From: Paenibacillus plantiphilus
GTDB lineage: Bacteria; Bacillota; Bacilli; Paenibacillales; Paenibacillaceae
Direction of reading: 5' to 3'
Assembly (NCBI RefSeq): GCF_927798095.1
Contig: NZ_CAKMMF010000006.1
Span: 7,052-71,051, forward strand
DNA: 64,000 bases
The notes below the pieces were generated by a model. The model worked only from the letters and a program-made list of their open reading frames with translations, was not told where the DNA came from and made no database searches. The translations under genes were made by a program, and so were the position numbers. Shown one piece after another: positions 11,708 to 19,528 of this stretch. The first letter of the stretch is position 1. Every line of letters begins with the position of its first letter.

Positions 11708-12487
11708 TCAAGCCTGGCCGACCGTCTCGTCTACGATGCCCAGTTCTTCTTTAACCCAATCATACCCTTCGCTCTCCAGACGCTCAGCCAGCTCAGGACC
11801 GCCGGATTTCACGATGCGTCCTTGCATCATAACATGCACGAAGTCTGGCTTAACGTAATCAAGCAGCCGTTGATAGTGAGTAATAATCAGGAAGCCGCGG
11901 TCCTCGGAACGCATGCTGTTCACACCGTTAGCAACGATTTTGAGTGCATCGATATCAAGACCGGAGTCAATCTCGTCAAGTACGACAACCTTAGGATCGA
12001 TCATCATCATTTGAAGAATTTCGTTCCGCTTCTTCTCGCCGCCGGAGAAGCCTTCATTCAAATAGCGGTGAGCAAATTCAGGGTTCATCTCAAGCTCTTT
12101 CATCTTGCTCTCCATTTGGCGAATGAACTTGATCAGCGAGATTTCGCTGCCTTCTTCGCGGCGAGCGTTGATCGCGCTGCGCAGAAAGTCGGAATTCGTA
12201 ACGCCTGTAATTTCACTCGGATACTGCATAGCAAGGAACAGGCCCGCGCGCGCGCGCTCATCGACAGCCATATCCAGCACATCTTCGCCGTCCAGCGTCA
12301 CTTCGCCAGCTGTTACTTCATATTTAGGATGCCCCATGAGCGCAGATGCTAGCGTACTTTTACCTGTACCGTTAGGTCCCATGATGGCATGGATTTCCCC
12401 GCCCTTAATTTCAAGGTTGATGCCCTTCAGAATTTCTTTGCCTTCTATCGTAGCCTTCAGGCCGTCGATCTTAAACTGTGTTGCCAT
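11708..12487 (-). CDS. sufC: Fe-S assembly ATPase SufC
   Basis: A 259-residue ABC-type ATPase that powers the SufBCD scaffold. Walker A is GPNGTGKST, the signature is FSGGEKKR (the typical SufC form with lysines), and Walker B is [11 protein letters not shown]. The first gene of the SUF operon. The ATG at 12487 gives the family N-terminus and stands about 11 bases after GGAGGG. An ATG nine bases earlier would be only two bases from that site. The promoter and an iron-box-like palindrome lie 60-125 bp upstream. Confidence 0.97.
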   Translation of the reverse strand: MATQFKIDGLKATIEGKEILKGINLEIKGGEIHAIMGPNGTGKSTLASALMGHPKYEVTAGEVTLDGEDVLDMAVDERARAGLFLAMQYPSEITGVTNSDFLRSAINARREEGSEISLIKFIRQMESKMKELEMNPEFAHRYLNEGFSGGEKKRNEILQMMMIDPKVVVLDEIDSGLDIDALKIVANGVNSMRSEDRGFLIITHYQRLLDYVKPDFVHVMMQGRIVKSGGPELAERLESEGYDWVKEELGIVDETVGQA

Positions 12488-12551
12488 TGTGAACATATCC
12501 CTCCAATAGTGAGATGCCTGTAAGCGGCGTACTCTCATTTATATTTATTCT

Positions 12552-12585
12552 AAAATGATTCTCATTGATTCTCAATAATCATTTT
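12552..12585 (-). promoter_or_regulatory. Fur-like operator at the SUF promoter
   Basis: A 34-bp element with outer inverted arms AAAATGATT and AATCATTTT, with GATTCTCA twice inside. It contains the AATGAGAATCATT pattern common in Fur boxes when read on the minus strand. It begins one base downstream of the SUF -10 box, where a bound repressor would block transcription. Fur rather than PerR is inferred from GAGAATCATT. Confidence 0.6.
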
Positions 12586-12612
12586 ATTATAAGTCCTTTT
12601 ATAAATCAACAA
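12586..12612 (-). promoter_or_regulatory. SUF operon promoter
   Basis: On the minus strand TATAAT occupies 12591-12586. TTGTTG lies 15 bases further upstream, a slightly short spacer. Confidence 0.55.
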
Positions 12613-12644
12613 TGCAAGAGGCATTTGACCGCCCTACAGCCCTC

Positions 12645-13229
12645 TTAAAGGCCAATTTTCTCTTTAATTAGCAGGATTTGCTCGTTAAACGCCATGTCTT
12701 CAAGTACTGGCTTGGATGGCGCTTCCTGCGGGACGCCCTCAAGCGTCACCCATGACTTGCAGCCCATATAGGCATCGCGCATCGGAATATTCACTGGCTC
12801 ATCCAGCAGAAAGACGCGCAGCAGCAGCAGATGAAGAGGTTTCGTCCGTTTCCATTTCAGTCGTTCCTCGGCAAAGCTGTCTGTCCAGATATGGTAATCA
12901 CGAAGGCTGTCGAGCGTCTCCTGATCACGAATCTCAATATCCTCAGCCACCTCTGCATATGCGCTTATGCGGACCGTATCGGAATGCTGCCTCCATTGCG
13001 CAATCGTCTCTTCAACGCCGCTCCGATAAGCCTCCTTCAGAAGCTCCGGCTTCTGATGCTCGAAAGCAGGCAGCAGATAGAAGCTCGGGCTCAGAAGCTG
13101 GAAGTCGCGAGTTTCCTCAGCAATGCCGCCTTTGCGCAGCACCATGATCTGCTTTCCCTCAGACAGCGCTTTAACAGCTACCGCCCACTCCTTGAGCGCC
13201 ACTGGCAGTGAATAATTAGAATCCTCCAT
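12645..13229 (-). CDS. DUF1802 family protein
   Basis: A 194-residue cytoplasmic protein. It shows the family's features: LKEWAVAVKAL near the N-terminus, the LRKGGIAEE motif near residue 30, and LLPAFEHQKPE near 55. The family is common in Bacillales and cyanobacteria and has no assigned function. AAGGAGG precedes the ATG by about nine bases. A -10 box and a structured leader of about 95 bases lie upstream, divergent from mtnK. The long plus-strand readings over it are shadows. Confidence 0.85.
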   Translation of the reverse strand: MEDSNYSLPVALKEWAVAVKALSEGKQIMVLRKGGIAEETRDFQLLSPSFYLLPAFEHQKPELLKEAYRSGVEETIAQWRQHSDTVRISAYAEVAEDIEIRDQETLDSLRDYHIWTDSFAEERLKWKRTKPLHLLLLRVFLLDEPVNIPMRDAYMGCKSWVTLEGVPQEAPSKPVLEDMAFNEQILLIKEKIGL

Positions 13230-13239
13230 AGGCTCAGCC

Positions 13240-13325
13240 TCCTTAATAATCTCTATCTTGAAGACTCTTCCGCCTTGGGGATAACCCTGGTTAGAAGAAG
13301 TCTGCAGGTTCTCTCTGCAATCACT
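13240..13325 (-). promoter_or_regulatory. Structured 5' leader of the DUF1802 gene (candidate)
   Basis: On the minus strand, downstream of a TATAAT at 13337-13332, the leader can fold a small GCAG/CTGC hairpin. It can also fold an 8-bp stem with one bulge (arm GACTTCTTC with GAAGAGTC), capped by an inner GGG/CCC hairpin. I do not recognise a riboswitch class. No T-box or S-box signature is present. Confidence 0.3.
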
Positions 13326-13350
13326 CCCTCTATTATAACAAATGTAGGTA

Positions 13351-13379
13351 TTCCAACGCGAAAAAATATTCGCTATACT
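13351..13379 (+). promoter_or_regulatory. mtnKA promoter
   Basis: TTCCAA at 13351 and TATACT at 13374 are 17 bases apart. Transcription would begin about 55-60 bases before mtnK, too close for a SAM riboswitch. Confidence 0.45.
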
Positions 13380-13443
13380 TATTTGTGGTTCGACTATGCG
13401 AATAAAGGGCCTTCTTAATATAAAACTCGGAGGTGGACAAGTT

Positions 13444-14664
13444 ATGTCTGCTTATCATCCATTAAACGAAACAGAAGCAATTGAAATCGCCCGCACTATG
13501 AAGAATGTCTTCCCGGCGGGTGCAGAGCTTAACTGCCGTGAAATCGGCGATGGCAACTTGAATCTTGTTTTTCATATTTCGGATTCTGTCAGCGGCAGCA
13601 GCATCATTATGAAGCAAGCCCTGCCTTATGCGAAAGTAGTCGGCGAATCATGGCCGCTTACCCTTGATCGCGCGCGTATTGAAAGCGAAGCGCTCATTCA
13701 GGAGGGCAAGCTTGCCCCAGGGTTAGTTCCAAACGTTTACAGCTACGATCCGAGCCTTGCACTGACGATTATGGAGGATCTGAGCGACCATGTCATCATG
13801 CGCCGCGGGCTTATAGAGGGCGGCCGTTATCCACTGTTTGCCGGGCATATCTCCACCTTCCTTGCACAATCACTATTCTTCACCTCTGATCTGGGCATGA
13901 ACCAGCAGGACAAAAAAATTCGCCTGCGTGATTTCATTAATCCTGAGCTCTGCAAAATAACGGAGGATCTCATCTTCGATCATCCCTACACCGATGCAGA
14001 TACGAACAGCTTCGACGAAGCGATTCGCGACGAGGCGGAAGCACTATGGAGCGATGGCGCTCTCCAGCTAGAAGTAGCGCTGCTGCGCGAGAAGTTTTTG
14101 ACACATGCGCAAGCATTGCTTCATGGCGATCTGCACACAGGGAGCATCTTCATTACTCCGGAATCAACCAAAGTCATCGACCCCGAGTTCGCATACTTTG
14201 GACCAATGGGCTTTGATATTGGCGCGATCATTGCCAATCTGCTGACCAGTTTCGCCAGCCGCATCCATTGGGATGCCGATGAACCGGCGAGAGAAGCGTT
14301 TAGAGCGTATCTGCTGTCAACGATAGCGGAAATATGGACGCAATTCGAAGCCAAATTCCGTGCTCTATGGGACCAGCATGGCGTTGACAGACTTGCTTCT
14401 GCTGCGCCTGGATACAAGGATGATTATTTGCGCCGCCTGCTGCAGGATACGATAGGTTATACAGGCTGCAAGATGATTCGCCGCATTGTTGGACTGGCGC
14501 ATGTAGCAGAGATAGACAGCATTCCGGATACTGCGGCTCGTGAACGCGCGCAGCGTCTGACTCTCGCAATCGGCAAGTCGCTTATTAAGCTGAACCGAAA
14601 TGCCCAGTCTATTCATCAACTAATTGACACTGTGAAGACAACGACAGCTTCAGCGAAGAAATAA
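13444..14664 (+). CDS. mtnK: S-methyl-5-thioribose kinase MtnK
   Basis: The protein has 406 residues. It phosphorylates methylthioribose, the first committed step of the methionine salvage route from methylthioadenosine. It has a choline-kinase-like fold. The N-terminal [12 protein letters not shown] loop lies near residue 38, the catalytic [10 protein letters not shown] near 225, and the metal-binding [11 protein letters not shown] near 245. The reading is open to 13396, but GGAGGTGG seven bases before the ATG at 13444 supports this start. mtnA follows after 17 bp. The usual S-box leader of Bacillus mtnKA is absent here. Confidence 0.95.
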   Translation: MSAYHPLNETEAIEIARTMKNVFPAGAELNCREIGDGNLNLVFHISDSVSGSSIIMKQALPYAKVVGESWPLTLDRARIESEALIQEGKLAPGLVPNVYSYDPSLALTIMEDLSDHVIMRRGLIEGGRYPLFAGHISTFLAQSLFFTSDLGMNQQDKKIRLRDFINPELCKITEDLIFDHPYTDADTNSFDEAIRDEAEALWSDGALQLEVALLREKFLTHAQALLHGDLHTGSIFITPESTKVIDPEFAYFGPMGFDIGAIIANLLTSFASRIHWDADEPAREAFRAYLLSTIAEIWTQFEAKFRALWDQHGVDRLASAAPGYKDDYLRRLLQDTIGYTGCKMIRRIVGLAHVAEIDSIPDTAARERAQRLTLAIGKSLIKLNRNAQSIHQLIDTVKTTTASAKK

Positions 14665-14681
14665 CGAGAGGAATAACTATT

Positions 14682-15740
14682 ATGTCGAATGAACATAAAG
14701 GACTACAATCAGTCATTTGGGCTGGCGAGCAGCTAGATCTGCTCGATCAGCGTCTCTTGCCGGAACAGATCGTCTACTTGCCGCTCGTAACGGTCGAAGA
14801 CGTCTGGGAGGCAATTCGCCATCTCAAGGTCAGAGGCGCTCCGGCAATAGGCATTGCCGCCGCCTATGGCGTTGTGCTGGGAAGCCGCAATGTGGAGAGC
14901 GACGTGGAGCAGTGGCTTGAGGCCGTTAATGAATCGGCTGAACGATTGGCTACCTCGCGTCCTACAGCGGTTAATCTGTTCTGGGCGCTTGATCGGATGA
15001 AAGCACGCGGTGCGCAATTCGCAGCTGACGGTCTGTCACATTCGGGCTGCAAGCAAGCGCTGCTGAATGAAGCCATCGCGATTCAGAGCGAGGATGAAGA
15101 AACCTGCCGCCTGATCGGAGAGCATGCGCTTACCTTGTTCGAGGATGGAATGGGCGTCCTTACCCATTGCAACGCAGGCGGCCTTGCTACAGCCAAATAC
15201 GGCACGGCATTAGCGCCATTCTATTTGGCTCAGGAACGCGGGATATCCCTTCGCGTATTTGCCGACGAAACGCGGCCTGTGCTTCAAGGCGCACGGCTTA
15301 CCGCCTTCGAGCTTCAGCAGGCTGGCGTTGATGTAACGCTTATTTGCGATAATATGGCTGGCGCGGTCATGAATAAGGGCTGGGTCAATGCCGTAATCGT
15401 CGGAACGGACCGAGTAGCGGCTAACGGGGACGTAGCCAACAAAATCGGCACCTACAGTGTAGCGGTCCTGGCAAAGGCGCATCACATTCCCTTCTATGTC
15501 GCTTGTCCGATGTCCACCATCGATCTGAACACCCCTGACGGCGATCAAATTCCGATCGAAGAACGGGATGCCGAGGAAATTACCGAGGGCTTTGGCAAAC
15601 GAACAGCCCCTAAAGGCGTCAAAGTATATAATCCGGCCTTCGATGTTACGCCGAATGAATATGTAACTGCAATAATTACCGAGAAAGGCGTTATCTATCC
15701 GCCTTTCAATGCCAACCTGAAGAAACTGTTTGATTTGTAA
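14682..15740 (+). CDS. mtnA: Methylthioribose-1-phosphate isomerase MtnA
   Basis: A 352-residue protein homologous to the alpha/beta/delta subunits of eIF2B. It converts methylthioribose-1-phosphate to methylthioribulose-1-phosphate. The catalytic cysteine is in [12 protein letters not shown] near residue 160 and the catalytic aspartate in [13 protein letters not shown] near 240. The [13 protein letters not shown] motif binding the substrate lies near residue 50. It is cotranscribed with mtnK. The later salvage genes (mtnB, mtnD, mtnW, mtnX) are not in the window. Confidence 0.96.
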   Translation: MSNEHKGLQSVIWAGEQLDLLDQRLLPEQIVYLPLVTVEDVWEAIRHLKVRGAPAIGIAAAYGVVLGSRNVESDVEQWLEAVNESAERLATSRPTAVNLFWALDRMKARGAQFAADGLSHSGCKQALLNEAIAIQSEDEETCRLIGEHALTLFEDGMGVLTHCNAGGLATAKYGTALAPFYLAQERGISLRVFADETRPVLQGARLTAFELQQAGVDVTLICDNMAGAVMNKGWVNAVIVGTDRVAANGDVANKIGTYSVAVLAKAHHIPFYVACPMSTIDLNTPDGDQIPIEERDAEEITEGFGKRTAPKGVKVYNPAFDVTPNEYVTAIITEKGVIYPPFNANLKKLFDL

Positions 15741-15755
15741 TGTTAACACAACAAG

Positions 15756-15802
15756 GGTTTGACGGCATGGGCAGCTTCAACAAGTGCCCATGCCGTCAAA
15801 CC
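15756..15802 (+). terminator. Bidirectional terminator between mtnA and yunC
   Basis: A perfect 18-bp stem with left arm GGTTTGACGGCATGGGCA and an 11-base loop, between two convergent genes. Confidence 0.88.
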
Positions 15803-15820
15803 TTCAATCTGTTTATCGTT

Positions 15821-16126
15821 CTATAGCATCAGGCGAAGCGCATCTGTGCCTTTCATGCCAATTGTTATGCCAAGCGTTTCAGCTGCTCCAGTAACTGATT
15901 CCATCGGCGCCTCCATCAGTTCCTCCAATGTGCGCACCCCTACAGCACGGGCTGCCACGATTCCCCTGTCTTTAAGCCGCTCATTCAATAGAGCCACATC
16001 CAGAGCGCCGCACATAATATAGCCTCTATCCGTTGATATTGCAAGCAGTGTCGTCTTAGGCAGCTTGACCTCGACACCCAGTACCGTTATGCCTCCGCAC
16101 AGCAATATGGGGACCATTCGCATCAT
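15821..16126 (-). CDS. yunC: YunC-like DUF1805 protein
   Basis: A 101-residue protein, the same size as Bacillus subtilis YunC. It shows LLAISTDRGYIMCGALD near residues 28-45 and the LNERLKDRGIVAARAVGVRT segment, which identify DUF1805. Its function is not established. AAAGGAGGTGG stands six bases before the ATG. In B. subtilis yunC is next to yunD; here the YunD-like gene is 15 kb away at the left edge. It converges on mtnA through a shared terminator. Confidence 0.88.
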   Translation of the reverse strand: MMRMVPILLCGGITVLGVEVKLPKTTLLAISTDRGYIMCGALDVALLNERLKDRGIVAARAVGVRTLEELMEAPMESVTGAAETLGITIGMKGTDALRLML

Positions 16127-16377
16127 CTAGGACCACCTCCTTTTACATGAAGCAAAAGACCGATATCAGGATTTGTATATAGGCTTACATTACCACTGAC
16201 GCCAGTAAGCAGCTGACGCCAGCAATCGCTTATTCACTATATGCCGAATGGCTGCAACGGTTACTTGCGCCGCACGACACCATTCGCGAAATTCTGCGCT
16301 TTTTAGACCAAAAGCACTACATTATTCGCTCCATTAATGGTATGATAAATATATATTTAGTTTGTGACGGAGGCATT

Positions 16378-16908
16378 ATGAGAACAGATAAAGACAGCAA
16401 TGAACAACCAGCTTTCTTATTCAACGTCGACCTGCTTGTTCATGGCGAATCCAATGCAATTGCATTGGAGCGTTTGCTTCATGCGTTGAATCAATGTCAA
16501 TTAGCTGACTTCCGAATTATTTCGGGCGTTCAGCTGGGCCAGCTTATTACTGCTTTAGAAGAGACACAAGCAACCGTGAAACCGTCTGCAGACAAGCCTC
16601 GCACCGCAAAGAAGGATGAGATTCTCTCGGCTGACAAGCCTTCCGTGCCTGCTGCAGTTGCTAAGGCTAAAGCAGCCGCTGCTCCTGCAATTGAACCCCC
16701 TCTTATTACAGATAGCATTAAACTCTGTATTGCTGAGAACCGGTTAATACGACTGACGGTCAACAAAGGCTTCGGGATCAAGCTTAGCATCCCTTGCCGC
16801 GTTATTAACTTTGAAGACAAGAATGGAATGCTGACTGTCTATCATGTGGATGAGAAGCAGGTCTATACGTTCACACTTAATGAGATCGATGATCTTCTGC
16901 TTAATTAG
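16378..16908 (+). CDS. Unrecognised two-domain hypothetical protein
   Basis: I do not recognise this 176-residue protein. Residues 1 to about 65 form a compact alpha/beta-looking domain with FLFNVDLLVHGESNAIALERL. Then comes a low-complexity linker rich in lysine, alanine and proline, about residues 66-110. The C-terminal 65 residues are beta-rich, ending in VYHVDEKQVYTFTLNEIDDLLLN. No signal peptide or membrane segment is seen. The ATG at 16378 is chosen over an in-frame ATG at 16342 because GGAGG lies four bases before it. It stands alone between the divergent yunC gene and a terminator. Such a layout suggests a tether between two small binding domains. Confidence 0.75.
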   Translation: MRTDKDSNEQPAFLFNVDLLVHGESNAIALERLLHALNQCQLADFRIISGVQLGQLITALEETQATVKPSADKPRTAKKDEILSADKPSVPAAVAKAKAAAAPAIEPPLITDSIKLCIAENRLIRLTVNKGFGIKLSIPCRVINFEDKNGMLTVYHVDEKQVYTFTLNEIDDLLLN

Positions 16909-16921
16909 CAGCAACAAATGA

Positions 16922-16980
16922 GGCTGTCCCCGAAAGTAGATTTCTACTAAAAGTAGATTTCTACTAATACGGGGACAGCC
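16922..16980 (+). terminator. Terminator-like palindrome with tandem inner hairpins
   Basis: The outer stem GGCTGTCCCCG / CGGGGACAGCC encloses two direct copies of AAAGTAGATTTCTACTA, each itself palindromic. A T-rich tail follows. The ends resemble those of the small transposon-like elements at 33 kb, so it may be a mini-element used as a terminator. Confidence 0.7.
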
Positions 16981-17001
16981 TTGTCGTTTAAAGCGGATCC
17001 T

Positions 17002-17225
17002 ACCGAAGCCCGTTTCACTCGCTCGTTCGCGCTGTAAGCCGATTTTTCCGCTTATACGAAGGATCGCGCACTTTTTTGCTAGCTGTAAGCGGTTTTTGTC
17101 TGCTTATCGTCTCTATCGAAGCCCGTTTCATTCGCTCGCTCGCGCTGTAAAACGATTTTTCCTGCTTATACGAAGGATCGCGCACTTTTTGCTAGCTGTA
17201 AGCAGGATTTTTCCGCTTACAACAG
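17002..17225 (+). repeat. Tandem copies of the palindrome-bearing intergenic repeat (cluster 2)
   Basis: Two tandem units of about 112 bp, starting near 17002 and 17115. Each has CTCGCTCG-type sequence, then CTGTAAGCCGATTTTTCC (or a close variant) ending in GCTTA. A second core, TAGCTGTAAGCGGTTTTT, ends in TGCTTA. The cores match those of the cluster at 6.9-7.2 kb. Confidence 0.8.
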
Positions 17226-17268
17226 TCTCCAGCTTCGACGACCCGCACTCCATACATATCATGACAAC

Positions 17269-17387
17269 TGAAAAGATGCCGCCAAAACCACTATAGAAGA
17301 TAGAAGTGGGGTTGGAAGCATCTTTTTCATCTCATATAGGGGGCTTAGTGAGGGCTCTAAAATCATTAAACGACTCCCTGTTCAGCC
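17269..17387 (+). repeat. Degenerate copy of the 162-bp small element at 33.1 kb
   Basis: From GAAAAGATGCC to the CGACT near 17375 this stretch matches 33123-33225 base for base at most positions. That includes the hairpin with arms AAGATGC and GCATCTT and the AAATCATTAA block. The left end is missing and the right inverted repeat is degenerate. Confidence 0.7.
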
Positions 17388-17418
17388 ACTTTTTCATGCT
17401 GCAATGGTTCCATAACCT

Positions 17419-19317
17419 CTATTGGAGCAAAGCTGAAATCTTGCCTCCCGTTACAGGGGGACTCCAGAGATAGCCCTGCATTTCGTCGCACAGATGCTTC
17501 TGCAGAAATTGCATCTGCACTTCATTCTCCACACCTTCCGCAATGACCTGAAGATTGAGATTATGAGCCATTGCAATAATAGCTGCTACAATCGCGGCAT
17601 CGCCAGGATCCTGCTGAATGTCTCTCACGAAAGAACGGTCGATCTTCAATCGTCCAATCGGAAGTGTCTTCAAATAGTGGAATGAGCTGTATCCCGTTCC
17701 GAAATCATCAATGCTAATATTGATGCCAAGCTTCGTCAGTTCAAGCAAGCACCTTGAAGCGTGCTTGACATCCATCGTCATCGTTTCAGTTATTTCCAGA
17801 TCCAAATATTCTGCCTTCAGTCCGGTGCGATTAAGAATATCTGATACCTTTTCCGTTAAATTCTGTTGAAGGAATTGCCGAATCGACAGGTTTACGGAAA
17901 CAGGGATATGACGAAGCCCCGCCTCCTGCCAAGCCTTATTCTGGCGGCAAGCCTCCTCCAGCACCCAATCTCCGATCTGCATAATAATGCCGCTCTCTTC
18001 GGCCTGAGGAATAAAAAGCCCTGGAGGCACGAGTCCGCGTTCAGGATGCTGCCATCTTATTAGCGCTTCGACTCCAACAATTTCCCCAGTTCCCAAATGA
18101 TATTGCGGCTGGTAATGAAGTACGAATTCATCCCGCTGAATAGCACGCTTCAATTCATGCTGGAGCGTCAACCGTTCCAGCGAGCTGTTGTCCCACGATT
18201 CAGAATAGAGCAGGCAATCATTCTTGCCGCTATCCTTTACCTTGCCGAGCGCCATATCCGCTTTCTTAATCAAAATACCGGCATCATCACTGGGCACATT
18301 ATTTATCGAAACGCCAATACTGACCGTCACATGCAGCGGAACACCCTGCAGCTCGAAGGGGTCCTCCAGAATACTTAGAATTTTCTTCGTCTTGGACAAC
18401 ACTTCACTCTCAGAGCCCCCGTTGCGATACAACAGCGCGAATTCATCGCCTTCCATTCGAGCGACAACATCATGCTCTGCCAAGCCGCGCGTTAACCGTT
18501 CTGCAAGCTGCAGGAGGAGCATGTCTCCGAATTCTCTCCCGAAGGAAGCATTGATAAGCTTGAATCGATCCACATCCACGTAGAGCACTGCGATGATGTT
18601 GCCGTTCACTTGAGAGCTCTCCAAACTTTCACTCAAATGCATCATGAACGACCTGCGATTTGGAAGACCCGTCATATCATCGTAATAAGCCATATAGCGA
18701 ATTCGTTCCAAATTGCGTTTGCGGTCGCTCATGTCATTGCTGATCAGCATTGCGCCAATCATCTCATGATTCTGGTAAAGCGGCGCCGATACGATCTGGA
18801 TGTCAAAAGAATAACCGGATCGGTGCAGCACCTGCAGCGTTGCATCCTGCTTCTCCCCTTGCAAGGTTTGTTCGAGTTTCTGAAAGATTCCTTGACGGGA
18901 TTCTGCCTCCACCAACGGAAGAAAGGACTCGCCGATTAACTGAGTGCGCTCATACCCCAGCATTTGGCTTGCAGAATCATTAATGTCGATAATTTGACCA
19001 GACCGGTTGAGCACGGTCAGCGCAATCGGATTATATCGAATCAGCGCCTCTACGATAGGAGTATGTATGTCCCTTGAAACAGCACGACTGGAACGAACAA
19101 TAGAAGGAACAATAAAACCGAGAATAGTAACCAATGCAACCAATATCGTTATCGTAGCATTCCACCAATAGACAGTAGAAGAAAGCCACCAGTGGGAAAT
19201 TCCCACCCATAATACTGCCGAAAACCCAAGAAAAAAAGCAGCTATCCACAATTTGAGAACGCTTTCATCTTTTTTTTGCTCTTGACCATTCGGAGATATC
19301 GCTGCATTTACAGCCAC
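17419..19317 (-). CDS. PAS-GGDEF-EAL membrane protein (cyclic-di-GMP turnover)
   Basis: The protein has 632 residues. Two hydrophobic segments lie near residues 24-45 and 52-75, followed by a PAS domain (about 85-200, with ALTVLNRSGQIIDIN). A GGDEF domain covers about 210-370 and an EAL domain about 385-630. The active-site motif of the cyclase domain reads EGDEF rather than GGDEF, so cyclase activity is uncertain. The EAL domain looks complete: GVEALIRWQHP, LEITET, the DDFGTGYSS loop, and LKIDRSFVRDI. Phosphodiesterase activity is therefore the safer prediction. The gene is monocistronic and divergent from the chemoreceptor. Confidence 0.92.
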   Translation of the reverse strand: MAVNAAISPNGQEQKKDESVLKLWIAAFFLGFSAVLWVGISHWWLSSTVYWWNATITILVALVTILGFIVPSIVRSSRAVSRDIHTPIVEALIRYNPIALTVLNRSGQIIDINDSASQMLGYERTQLIGESFLPLVEAESRQGIFQKLEQTLQGEKQDATLQVLHRSGYSFDIQIVSAPLYQNHEMIGAMLISNDMSDRKRNLERIRYMAYYDDMTGLPNRRSFMMHLSESLESSQVNGNIIAVLYVDVDRFKLINASFGREFGDMLLLQLAERLTRGLAEHDVVARMEGDEFALLYRNGGSESEVLSKTKKILSILEDPFELQGVPLHVTVSIGVSINNVPSDDAGILIKKADMALGKVKDSGKNDCLLYSESWDNSSLERLTLQHELKRAIQRDEFVLHYQPQYHLGTGEIVGVEALIRWQHPERGLVPPGLFIPQAEESGIIMQIGDWVLEEACRQNKAWQEAGLRHIPVSVNLSIRQFLQQNLTEKVSDILNRTGLKAEYLDLEITETMTMDVKHASRCLLELTKLGINISIDDFGTGYSSFHYLKTLPIGRLKIDRSFVRDIQQDPGDAAIVAAIIAMAHNLNLQVIAEGVENEVQMQFLQKHLCDEMQGYLWSPPVTGGKISALLQ

Positions 19318-19501
19318 GCGTCATCTTCCTTCCCTTACTCAAGTCTAAACCCACATGTGTATCTATTATAAACGATACTGGCCAAATATGGATATATGAT
19401 TTTGTTTATTATTTGTTTATTATCTATACGCAGCTCAATATTGTCATTGAAAATATCGTCATAAACTGTCAAAATGAGAGGATAATCTGGGTATTTGATA
19501 C

Positions 19502-19507
19502 TATAAT
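19502..19507 (+). promoter_or_regulatory. -10 box of the chemoreceptor gene
   Basis: A perfect TATAAT directly precedes an in-frame ATG at 19508. That ATG would therefore fall about at the transcript start, which argues for the later start at 19529. No convincing -35 box at 17 bases. Confidence 0.45.
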
Positions 19508-19528
19508 ATGAGAGGTGTCACTCCACAA

